NCBI GenBank assembly: GCA_001643675.2 | Contig: LSRY02000029.1 | Coordinates: 930,001-994,000 of the forward strand | Length of the DNA: 64,000 nt | Direction of reading: 5' to 3' | Source: Monocercomonoides exilis | Taxonomy: Eukaryota; Preaxostyla; Oxymonadida; Polymastigidae | Shown here: piece after piece, positions 42,604 through 52,475 of the stretch | How positions within the stretch are numbered: position 1 is the first letter of the stretch | Layout of the letters: each line of letters begins with the position of its first letter | Made by a program: the position numbers and the translations under genes | The notes under the pieces: model-generated | The model's database searches: none | Told to the model about the DNA's origin: nothing | The model's input: the letters and a program-made list of their open reading frames with translations, nothing else

Positions 42604-45368
42604 TCATTTCTTCATTCGTTTCAATTTTTTCTTTCCCATCACTTTTTCCTCCTGAATCACCCCTTCATCAGCATCTTCCTCTTCTTCAATGGATATAACT
42701 TCTTTTGTTGCATTGTCGTTGAATTGTTTTTGGTCAGTTAAAACTTTGCGGCGAATTGGCTCGATGTCAGAATCTTCAGTCTCATCGTAATTTTCGTTAT
42801 CATCAATATTTTCTGTTGAAAGCCGATTTGGAAAAATAATTCTTCCTTCTTCATTCTCTTTATCAATAACTTTCAACTTCTCTAATCTCCTTTTATATAA
42901 AGAAATTGTTGAGGACCCTGTTGAAACATCTTCTTCGCAAATGAATTGACGGCTTGTTGATTGTTTTTTGTTCAAACGAAAAACGCTTTCAAATGAGATC
43001 TGTCTCCATCTACTAACGGGAGAATTGAAAAAAGGAGTCACTTCAATTTGTGTTTTGGTGGATCTCCAACACAAATATGTTTTTATGTCCTTCACACCAA
43101 GCTTCAAGCTTGTCTTTTGCTTGATTCGGGGAGAGTAATCTATTAAGAATCTCTCCAATCTTTCATCCTCCTTTCTTTCAATTTTTGGGGATGCTTTTTG
43201 AAAGAAAGTTATCAAATCTTTGAGGGTGGAGATGTCCTTGCGAGATCTTTGAGCGATTCTCGCAAGGACTCCAAATTCCCCATCAACCTCGCTTTTCCCG
43301 TGACCTTCTCCGAAAAAGGAAAGCGAGGTTGTTTCAAATGTTTCATGAATGGAGGAAGACGGATGAAACAAAAAAAGAGAAAGCAGCCGTTTCTGAAGTG
43401 TGGACAGCAGTCTGTCCACACTTTCAGATGAGAATGAATGTTAATTGATGATTGCAAATTTTGAAGAGCTATCTTCAAACAATCGGTTGCAAATCTGCAA
43501 TCTTTGGACAGAATTTCGGAAAGGAAGTGGAAGCAAGTCTTCGATTTTCCATTCTTCTTGAAATGATGAATAATTACGCAGAGGTGTGATATTTCTTTTT
43601 TAAAATAATAATCTCTGCTTTCTTGAGTTTGTTTCACAGGCAAAGTCCAATTTTGTTTAAAATCTAATAAAGCCAAAAACTCATTCTCTTGGAGATTCGC
43701 TACTTCTTCATTAAACTTCTTTCGCTGAAATTTTTGAATTGTGCAATGAATATTAAGTGTTTCTATTTCTTGTAATTCTGATTTTGTTAAGATTTTTGTT
43801 TTTTCTTTTTTTTTTCAAAAATTCTTTTCTAACGCAAAGATTACACATACCGGTTCTTCTTTTTGCCTTTTCAATGTTAACTGCCAATCTGTAAAACAAA
43901 GATTTACAAAGTTTGACATTAATTTCATATTTCATTCTTCTTAATAATTCATCTTTTGAACCAAAGAATATCCTCTTTTCTCCTTTAAACCATTCACTGC
44001 GATTATCATCAATATTCTTGAAGGAATTGTTTGTCCACATTTCTTTTTCATATAATTTTCTATTTTCTTGAACAACTTTTTCACTTAATTTAAAATCAAA
44101 TTAAATGAATGAGTCAGGAAATAAAAAAAGTATATTAATTAATGTTTTAGTATTTTAGAAAACAAACTTATCTGATAACTCGGAAATGCAATCGTTGGAA
44201 TTCGTTAAATATATATCATTAAATGACGAATCATCAATCGCAGAAGTTGAAAAGCATGATGACAAAACAGGTTCATTGATAATTATATCAATATGACTGT
44301 CATAAGAAAAAGAAGAAACAGAAGGAGGAGGCGTTGAGGAGATGCTTGTTGGAGTTAGCTGAAAATGAGAAAATGGTGATGATAAAGTTTGAGAATGAAC
44401 AGAGCAGAATTGTTGATGTTTGAAGGGATGAATAAGATCTAAACGAAGTTTGTGATTGTTTTCTTTTGGTGTATATTCTTGATATCTTGATTTTTGTTGA
44501 ATTCCTGAATGATTATTTGTAATTATATCAAAACTATCCTTATGAAAATAATGTTGATCTTGATGAACAAGACAATTTTGTTTTGTGTGCTCAGATAAAT
44601 TCTTTTTTTTTTTTTGATAAGTTTGAACTTTGAAACGGAGTGTGTATTTGTAAGAGTTTGAATATCTTCATAATTATATAAAACTGGTGATGTTTGTTGA
44701 TCAATTGTTGTTGAATGATGGTTTGAGTTTAAGAATTCAAAGTCATCATCTGATAAATCTTTAAATACTCTCGTTTCTTGAATGTTTTGTTCTTTGCGGC
44801 TTTCACTTGTATTCTTCCTTTACCACCATTCACATATATTTAAATTTAAAAAACTGAATGCTGATGCATCCAAATAGCTTTAAATGAGAAATGAAATAAA
44901 AAACGAACGTTTTATTCTTCTGTGAATCTTCGGTTTGCTTTCAAAAGTTATTTCAAAATTGTACCTTTTCAACATTCGTTCAGCGTGCAAAATGTTGTTT
45001 GTTGTACAATTCCGGCCAGCTTTTATTAGTTCTGTTGAAGAAAATGATTTCAAAAATGTTTGTAACAAGAGTATTTTATTCTTTTTGTCTAATATATCGT
45101 ACAATAAACCAGCGTAAACAAGAATGTTTTCCATTTTATCTATTCAATCAAAAGAAGAGAAAACAAAAAATGAAACTGAATAAAATACATTGATATAACC
45201 ATTCAATTTATTGTTAAGCAATTCAAGAATTTCTTTTCCATTTCTTAAATGATATAAAAAGTGAAGAATGAAAGATGTTTCCTCATTCTTTGAATGAAGT
45301 TGAAGAAATTCAAATAGTATCTTGCACAGTTGAGACTTTCTGCTTTCAGACAAATCTGAAAACGTCAT
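42604..45368 (-). CDS. DDE-type (Sola-like) transposase of element D2, frameshifted
   Basis: Minus strand, starting 92 bp inside the right tip of D2. Exon 1 45368-45200 (MTFSDLSESRKSQLCKILFE) joins across a GTTATA...ATAG intron (45199-45140) to MENILVYAGLLYDIL. Later blocks include CKSLFYRLAVNIEKAKRRTG followed by CNLC, then LLDFKQNWTLPVKQTQESRD, SEILSKDCRFATDCLKIALQ, VWTDCCPHFRNG and SFFGEGHGKSEVDGEFGVLA. The sequence order D-F-x-x-N, W-x-D-x-x-x-x-F-R-N, HGK-x-x-x-DG-x-x-G is that of a transposase group whose copies end H-G-K-x-x-x-D-G; I suggest Sola-like. Between VWTDCCPHF and FFGEGHGK the frame shifts by -1 (near the T5 run at 43310), so this copy is probably dead. It has an acidic C-terminal tail and TGA at 42604. 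Exons between 45,000 and 43,700 are not resolved. Confidence 0.65.
43046..43484. repeat. Array of nine DNA hairpins (inverted repeats)
   Basis: Perfect inverted-repeat stems, each of different sequence: 43046-54/43068-76 (9 bp), 43098-104/43106-112 (7), 43130-35/43151-56 (6, plus 4 beyond a 3-nt bulge), 43171-81/43198-208 (11), 43234-44/43259-69 (11), 43285-95/43320-30 (11), 43339-46/43363-70 (8), 43396-407/43412-23 (12, plus 4 beyond a 1-nt bulge), 43460-67/43472-79 (8, plus 5). Centres are 38-62 nt apart. They lie in the transposase coding region, and the eighth covers the VWTDCCPHF motif while the sixth covers SLSFFGEGHGKSEV. Confidence 0.9.
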
Positions 45369-45569
45369 TTTTTTTAAAAAATAATATTATTCTGGGATAA
45401 TTTTTTGATCTTTTATGGGATCACAATTAAAGTTTTCCGACTTTTCAAAAAGAAAGTGCCATATGGGTCATTCTTTTTGAAAAGTCGCAAACGTTTAACT
45501 GATCCGAAAAAGAGATCGAAAATGATCAAAAAATGTTGATCATTCCGTTCCCAATATTGTTTTATAAAT

Positions 45570-46550
45570 ATTATTCATTGTTATTATTTACACCTTATCA
45601 TTGAAAAAACATTTCATAAATCTGATGATGACATATAAAACGTTAATTATTTTATAGAATACGCTTTTGTTAGCTTCTCTTTGACATACTTAATTCGAAT
45701 GTAAAATAAGTTTTAATTTCTTCAATTTCATTTCATTAGTTCGAATATTCGTTCAGAATTTATGGACATTTACGAAGTTTTTATTATTTTCTTATGTTGA
45801 AAGATAAATAAAATTTTGTTCACTTGAATAATTGAATATTTTTATAAAAAGTTATCAAACATGAAAAATTCATCACAACTTCATTCGAAACAATCGAAAG
45901 ATATTCAAAAAGTTGTTAACATAGAGCAATAATTATTGTTATTATAAAAAAAATTGAAGTTAGATGTATTTACTTTCAAAATAAATCTCCATTAATGACA
46001 AACTCAAAATAAATAGTCTTTTCTCACCTTGAATTTCAAACAGTTTGTTGTATCCAATTTGATTTCAATCTTTCAAGTTCCCTTTGAAAATATTTATCAT
46101 TTCATATCTATAAATGACAGAAAATACTCTTTTCAATTTTTTTTAACATCGATCAAAATATTTGCAGCTTCGTTACAAATTTTGTATTCTTATAAGAATA
46201 GCATTTTTGAATTTTTGCTACCGATGGTTCTGCGTCAGATGTGGAGTGTATCTCAAAATGTTTCTTGAGGTGGGTGAAGCTCATCAATCGCCTCTTTGTA
46301 CTGTTTTTTTATATGTTTCAACTGTGTCATCTGAAGCAACACACTGAATTGATTTTCCGTTCCAATGGTAATAACAAAGAGGATTAGAAAAACTGTAACA
46401 GAAAAGGATATACCGTCCTTGTTGCCTTTGTAATTTCTGTCTGCAATTGACTATTTGATGTGAAGGAAGAAACGGAGTCATGTTTATTAGAAACATCTAT
46501 TGACAAATTCGATTAGAAGTTAGTGGTTTTTTTTTACAAGAAGCAGTTTT
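45570..46550. other. Left subterminal region of D3
   Basis: About 1 kb of AT-rich DNA without a gene, homologous in patches to 19530-19960 of element G. A frame at 46496-46284 on the minus strand is unremarkable. Confidence 0.5.
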
Positions 46551-46559
46551 GATGTATGC

Positions 46560-47160
46560 ACTACACATGCAGCTATCGCTGTAATTGCTAACGTTGCGAA
46601 AACTGCAGGCGTTTTCGAGGGGTGTTGTGGACGGAAGGAGATGCTGAATCTGAGTGTTACGCGCAGCTTTCATTGAAGCTTTAGGTCCAGCTAGCGTTGC
46701 CTCTTCCTTTGCTTGAAGCGCCGGTATTCACGAAGTCGGGGAGCAAGCGAATCATTACAGAAGCGGATGTGAAAGTGTTCTCGTTTATCATCTGATCTGT
46801 TTGTCCCCTTGCAATTTTTTTTTTGAGATTGTGCGGCTGGAATCGCGATCACAGCAGTTGTGGCGAATGGTGGTGAAGCTTGACAACGAAGTGATATGGT
46901 GAAATGTTGTTCAATGAAGGATGGAAAAGAGAGTGGAAAAGGCGCTGGAGGTGGGGAGGTTGACGATGGTGGATGTGGTTCTGTTGCCTGATACAATTGT
47001 ATTGGCTATACGGGAGCTGAGAGAAGAGGAAGAAGGAGGAGGAGGAGATGGAAATCGTGAGAATGGTTGTTATTCAACAGTGTCCAGGGAATGTGAAGAA
47101 AGAGTAAAAGAGAACCAGGTGAAGCTGGAAGAAGCAATGTAATCGCTGGTTGAAAAGGAG
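46560..47160 (+). pseudogene. Decayed coiled-coil protein gene in D3
   Basis: In shifting frames: KSGSKRIITEADVKVFSFII, then VVKLDNEVIW, MEKRVEKALEVGRLTMVDVV and RECEERVKENQVKLEEAM. The first phrases pair with KSESKWIFAAADVNAFPLIS and VVKLDEEVMGQ of copy A in element G, so D3 and G carry members of one captured gene family. Stops and frameshifts show it is dead. Confidence 0.6.
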
Positions 47161-47339
47161 CATAAATTGGGAAGCCAAGGCTTGTTCATGTGATTGATTG
47201 TTGTTTCAATTATCGGAATTATTTTTGCTTTTTCCGTTGCTACCTATGCTTCTAGGGACTTTCTCCTTTGCCTCTTTTCACATATCTTCTTCTCTTCCTT
47301 CTTCCTCCTTGTTTTCTCATCCACCAACTGTAGATGTTG

Positions 47340-49720
47340 TCTAATCTAACTCTGAATCTTCCTTTTTGGCATCTCCATCAGCCACTGCAGGAGAACGAAG
47401 CGCTTCTTATTCAGTGTTTGCAACAGAATAAAAATTATCGTAACTAGCAGTACTTCTTCCTTCACTGTTGCAACTGCATCCACCAGAACCACCGCAAGAA
47501 TCATCAGTTTCTCAAACTTATTTACAGTAACCACGTTCGCCTGTCTCACTTGCTGGAATCTGTCCGCTGTTGGACAGATGCCATTGAATATGCCCATTTG
47601 TTGGAACTCGTGGAAATGCGAGTGGCTCTACAGCGTTTATTCTTTCGTCGGCTGATGCAGATTCTGCGCCTCAAGAAGTGTAGAAGAAAGAAGAAAATCA
47701 AGCATTCAATATGAAAGGAGATTTTGGTATTCGTCTTGTTGTATTTAAATAAGCAGAGCAATTCTAACCTCGGCTCTTTCAGAGCAAACAGATTCTTTTG
47801 AACGAACATGTTCTTTGCATTATTTTGCTCTTCTTCTGAAACTTTGTTCATCACCTTCCGAACAATGGGAACTGATTGTAGAACAAAGTTTGCTTCGCAG
47901 GAGCGCGCCCAGCCTTATTCCACATTTAGTGCAAAGATCAGCATTTCTAATTGGGTGCAGTGTGTGGCATCGGAGGTGATGATGCTGAGAGTATGCAGAG
48001 CAGCTTCATCTTAATGGAAGAGAATGACAAGCATGAGGAAGACGAAGCAGAGGTGATCAGAAGTGCGATGAAGAGGAGAAAACCACACAGATCAGAAGGA
48101 TAATTGTCGTTTCATCGGAATTCATCGGCTTCTTCGAACCGATCAGCATCACATTTTCCAGCTGCTTGTCACCCGCATTCTTCTTCTTCATCTTCTTTCC
48201 TCCAAACCCGCCTCTTCCACCCTTCTGGCGCTCTCTCGAAGCTCTGCTCGTCAGTTCAATATATTCTATTTCCTCAGATGAAGCATAAGAAGAAACAGAA
48301 GAAGAAAAAATAGCTGCAGCTGTTAAGTTAGCCTTTTCCCCCTCTCTCAAACTACACTTTTCTTGACTCTATTTCGACTGTCAGCAATCGCATCGTTCCG
48401 CAAAGCTGTAGACAATAATTCTTCTGGATGGTCTTCCCTTTTAAAGAGAATCTCAGCCCCATCCTCATGTTAATGCATTTCCAACAGAAGCAGTAACACA
48501 ACTGCAGCATCTGCATGTTTGGTGAATACAACCTCAGAAGTTCATCGTTATTAACTATTCCATTCATCTCGCAGTCTGCCTCAAGCTGCAACTGCTCTGT
48601 TGCCATTTTGAACGTCATTACCCACCTCGTTAGCTCCTCCCGCTCTCCTTCAGCGTGCCATGAGCCCTGTGATGTTTTTTCTCTTCCTTTCACAAAACTG
48701 CCTTGAAAGATAGAGACGAAAGCTCGCTTCTCCTACCAGTCGCCTCGCTATCTTTCGACCCGCTTTAACTTCCACCCCTTTATTTCCCAAAATAACACAA
48801 ATTGCAGTTGAAGAGAAAAATGAGACAGCAGACTCTGTCTAAAAACACTCCCGGCATTGATGGAGTTCTTCATCAATCGCTAGAGGTTGATGGAGTGTTC
48901 GATGTGAAGAAGGGTTTTGAAGCGGTTGCACTGTTGAACACACTTGGAATGGCTGTTTCACTGGTGCATCATTAATTTTTCTGATAATTTATGTCTTGGA
49001 AGAAGTGCAAACCACACTTGATGGTTGAAATTTCCTTCAGGTTGAGGACTGTGATGAAAAGGAAATGAGAGCCTTGGTTTTGATTGGAAATAAACTTGGA
49101 AGAAGAAGAAAGAGAAGAAGAAGAAGAAGAAGAAGAAGGGAAATCCCAGGATGCAGAATCGCTGTTGCTTGTTACTGTATGTTCAAAGTGTGTGACGCTG
49201 TTCAATTGGAGTGAATCATAGAGAACGTGGGATTATCCTGTGTTCATGTCTGAAATGCATTAACTGGTGGAGAGTTGGACGGAGCAAGAGATCTTTGGGC
49301 ATATTCAGTTGAGGAAGGGATGATACAGCAGAGAGAGATGATGGACATCACGTATAATAAGAGGAGGCTGTTTGAGGAGAAGTAAAAGGTGGTGCGGGAG
49401 TGATGTTACAGGAATTTGAAGAAGAAGAAAAAGAAGAAATATTGTAATATTCAGAGTTTTTCAAGGAAGAAGGAAATATAGAAAAGACGGATGGAAAGTT
49501 GTGAAAAATCGGAAGAGGAAGAGGAAGAGGAAGAGGAAGACGAAGAGGAAGAAGAGAGAATGGAAAGAATGGAAGGAAGAAAAAATGTGAATGGGAATAA
49601 ATATTCAGAATCTGATAAAGGGCTATCACATTTTTGTGCAGGATAGAATGCAGAAAATGATGACAAGTTTGTTGTGATATGCGCTGTTGTTTCGTAGGAA
49701 AGTGAGAGTTGATTGTTTTG
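47340..49720. pseudogene. Mixed host-type gene remnants in D3
   Basis: On the minus strand the frame 48693-48352 reads REELTRWVMTFKMATEQLQL, LRLYSPNMQMLQLCYCFCWK and MGLRFSLKGKTIQKNYCLQL, which looks like genuine folded-protein sequence with Cys and Trp. Other scraps are 47597-47346 (hydrophobic), a Ser/Lys-rich stretch (48060-48350) and GAA-rich tracts at 49098-49140 and 49510-49560. None has an intact start-to-stop structure with splice sites I can support. Parent genes unknown. Confidence 0.4.
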
Positions 49721-50394
49721 CTGAAAGCAACGAATGCGACAGGCCTAGGATGCCATGGGGATGCGTTGATACGGTTGTTTCGTGCCCTTTGAATGTGTTT
49801 ACGTGGGAACGGGAGCTGCTGCAGATGTGCTAAGAGTCTTTCAACAACATCTTATCGCATCGAACACTGCATTCCAGAAAATGTGGCATCTTCCGAGGTT
49901 AGAAACAAAGATTATGTTAGTATTTATCTCTATCCGCTTCGCGTCAGAGTTGACTTTTAGTGCACAAGCATTCACCCTTTTGATTCTTCGCATTCTGAAT
50001 ATGTTAAATTTTTGGCTTCTTCTAATGATGTTCAAAACTTTTCCTCACCGAATCAGATAGAAGGTGTGCAGGGAAAATGCCTTCTTTTTTTCTGTCTGCT
50101 TAATAGAGTGCTTCTTTGCTTGCGCTATAAATCATTTTCCAGCTGTTATCGAAAGCGATGAAATAGATCTTTCAATTTCATTGAAGGTTCATTTAAAAAT
50201 ATTCAGTGATTCCTTATTCATCGATAATTACAAAAATGACAAAATAGAGGAGATCGTCTATGCCCAGTTCACAAAATCCATTTGCAACGTACCATTCTGA
50301 ACAATGATCAGCTCAGCGGTGAATGCTGTTTCCGTTGATTGCCCGCTCCAAAAAGATATGTTCAGTCTGCTGACGCTCATTCCTCCAGCTCCAC

Positions 50395-50660
50395 TTATCC
50401 CAACAACCTTGAACCACTGTTATTCGGATGAGACGAGTCACGCACAAGATCAAAGTACCTGTCAGTCAATGTGCCTGTTGAGACTGAAAAAAGAGCCAGT
50501 CCAGATGCTTCAGATTCTGTTTGGATTGCTGTGCTCATATTGCTTTGGCCATAAACAGAAAAAGTGTCTGTTCCACAATCAAAACTATTTGTTTCGATTA
50601 TCGTACATGAAAGGAGTTCAACATTGGGAACCAAGTCTGGAATGTGTTGAGTCAAACAAT
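50395..50660 (-). pseudogene. Small PMP-like fragment in D3
   Basis: Minus strand: VELLSCTIIETNSFDCGTDT, then ASGLALFSVSTGTLTDRYFD. ALFSVSTG-x-L is also present in the PMP-like fragment of cassette Q (ALFSVSTGYLEM), as is the preceding GTD/GTG-containing segment. About 85 codons remain, without signal or end. Confidence 0.5.
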
Positions 50661-50669
50661 GGTTAATTG

Positions 50670-51429
50670 TGATGCAGTGATAGCTTTCATAAAGTCAACG
50701 TGCATCTGTGTCTTTTGCATTATGTTGCATTTTCAATGAGGAAATAAATCTGATTTTTCCAAAATCATGAGGAAGTCATTCGCTTTAATCAATGATTGAA
50801 TTGAAATAAGTGCAAACTCTATGTGATGTTTCCCTGGTGGAATAGCAACTTGGATCAACGATATTTATTGTTGAGCTATGAAGGGCAATATCGTGTTCGC
50901 TTTTTATGTATGTATTATTGTGTGAAAATGCAGTAATTTAGCAATGTTCCGCTGTTGTAATTTTGAATTTCAATGTCGGTAAACCATCTTCCACATATGA
51001 AATAGAAATTTTTAAAGAGATAACTCAAAATAACATCTTGGCAGTGATGTTCCAACGCAATTTCTCTTCTCGAGATGAAGATGAACACAATAACATTCCA
51101 ATAAAGTGTTTGAGAAATCAAACTAATTTTTCAATTTGAAAACTCTTGAAATCGATTAGACCAGAAATGTGTTGCAAAAGAGCAAATCAAATGAAAAACA
51201 ACAAGTGCATTTTCACCAGAAAATCAAATCTTAAATTGATCTGAAAAATAATATCATAATAATTTTTGAACATCAATTTTTTTCCGTATGAATCGGTTTT
51301 TCATTTGTAAACACACATGTAATAAATTTTTTCGAATATTTTCGTTAAATAATGGTCACGGAGTGTTTTTGAATTAACTGCCATGGGACAAATTTTTGAT
51401 CTGCAGCGACTTTTCAAAAATAACGACCC
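50670..51429. other. Right subterminal region of D3
   Basis: AT-rich DNA up to the right tip, with no frame of protein-like composition. Nothing else recognised. Confidence 0.5.
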
Positions 51430-51433
51430 ATAT

Positions 51434-51670
51434 GGGAAATTCTTTTTGAAAAGTCGCAAATGTTTAATAAAAAAAATCGAAAATTTCATATTTTGCTCAA
51501 ATTTCTGTTTCCACTCACGAATCTTCCAAAAAATGTATGAAATAGCATTATCCAGAAATATATTCCATATTAGTGAAGTTCGGTTGGTGGAAACATTAAT
51601 TTGAGCAAAATATGAAAATTTTGATTTTTTTGAAAAATAAACATTTGCGACTTTTCAAAAAGAATAACCC
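51434..51670. mobile_element. 237-bp MITE, chain element D4
   Basis: Terminal inverted repeats of about 90 bp: GGGAAATTCTTTTTGAAAAG at the left, inverse GGGTTATTCTTTTTGAAAAG at the right, followed by TCGCAAATGTTTA on both arms. Flanked by ATAT at 51430-51433 and 51671-51674. Internal words (TTTCTGTTTCCACTC) relate it to D1. Non-coding. Confidence 0.8.
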
Positions 51671-51674
51671 ATAT

Positions 51675-51690
51675 CAAAAATAACCACCCC
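51675..51690 (+). mobile_element. Right tip of the interrupted host MITE
   Basis: CAAAAATAACCACCCC directly after the last ATAT. It resembles the right tips of related MITEs (CAAAAATAATTACCC at 58217-58231, CAATAATAATCACCC at 57572-57586). It closes the MITE that opened at 16973. Confidence 0.55.
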
Positions 51691-52475
51691 ATATTTTTAG
51701 ATATTTCAAAAATATAATCAAGAATTCAATGCATGGGTAATTATTTTTGTATCCATATTTTCTCGATCAAATTTTTTTTTCTGAGAATTCACTATGAATA
51801 CTGTATAATCTATTTTGAAAAGAAATAAATCCTTTTAACTATTTTTTTCCTTGAATATGTGCGGGAAATTTTGTGACTACAAGCTTTTTCAATGAAAAAT
51901 TGTGAACTTTTTGTTGACTTGTTGTGATCAAAAAATATTTATAAAACAAGTCCATTTTTTGACATTCATGAAATGTCAATGAACTTTATGTTTTGATTTC
52001 AATGATACCTGTTCGAGGATATGATAATCCAATTTATTTTGAAATCATATTTTTTCATTCATAATTTTCTGTTCAAAAACTTATCTTGAATATCAATTAA
52101 AAAAAGTTGAAAAGTGAAAAGGCTTATTGAATGCATTTTAATCTTCGATTCGGAAAAACCATTTGTTTATAATAACAATTATCATTCTTTTTCACTTTTC
52201 AAATAAAATTTTTCTTTCAAAAACCAACAATCTTTGAAAAATCAACGCCCAGAAAAAAGATATGATAACAAAAATAGTCACCCATTTATTCATTTATATT
52301 TTTAGTAGTGGAAAACCAGTGACGGACGATGTGTATTTTTTCCCTCACATCACTCATTCCAAATTGCTGTGCTCCTTTTAATAAAAGAGATTTAAAATAA
52401 AACCATGAAATATCTATTCCAAATGTTATGGTTCAGACCATAACTTCATAATGCAAATTATATGTGTGATCAAAA
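51691..52475. promoter_or_regulatory. Upstream region of the Kelch gene
   Basis: About 785 bp of AT-rich DNA between the island and the Kelch gene. It must contain that gene's promoter; I see poly-A/T tracts and a short inverted word (GGTTCAGACCATAAC near 52430) but no defined element. Confidence 0.45.

Larger units (their letters stand above)
32050..45460 (-). mobile_element. 13.4-kb DNA transposon, chain element D2
   Basis: Tips GGCACTTTCTTTTTGAAAA at both ends (19 of 19 in inverse orientation, then diverging), flanked by ATAT at 32046-32049 and 45461-45464. A multi-exon DDE-type transposase gene starts 92 bp inside the right tip (45368, minus). The interior carries decayed host-type sequences: a kinase-like fragment, a cassette with its own long terminal repeats (33283-35714), spliced gene remnants and a ubiquitin-interacting-motif ORF. 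Since D1, D3, D4, G and the two small MITEs share related G-rich tips and a 4-bp ANAT duplication, D2 is the natural candidate for the autonomous partner of the family. Confidence 0.7.
45465..51429. mobile_element. 6.0-kb GGGT-tipped transposon, chain element D3
   Basis: Left tip GGGTCATTCTTTTTGAAAAG, right tip (inverse) GGGTCGTTATTTTTGAAAAG, flanked by ATAT at 45461-45464 and 51430-51433. The left subterminal 450 bp matches element G: both have ATGTTGATCATTCCGTT and, further in, TCGAAACAATC...AAAGGTTGTTAATAT (AAAAGTTGTTAACAT here). The cargo is decayed host-type sequence, including the same coiled-coil gene as in G (46560-47160) and a PMP-like scrap. No transposase seen, so non-autonomous. 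Confidence 0.75.
16973..51690. mobile_element. Nested transposon island built in one MITE
   Basis: The left edge (16973) is the tip of a MITE whose body reads GTGATTATTTTTG...TCATAAC...CGGTGTGTTG. The MITE breaks at 17068, resumes at 31661 (AAACAAATGTTTCAGC... GATGAAGATG), breaks again after ATAT at 31800 and ends with CAAAAATAACCACCCC at 51675-51690. A relative without the big insertions lies at 57330-57586 and shows the same order of blocks. So about 34.5 kb of mobile DNA appears to lie inside one MITE of about 245 bp: a pogo-type element in the left half and a four-element chain in the right half. The 4-bp flanks of the host MITE (AAAT and ATAT) differ at one base. Confidence 0.65.

Noticed and set aside
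43046-43484. CRISPR-like array
   Set aside because: Spacing is quasi-regular but the units share no sequence; every stem is different, so there are no repeats and spacers.
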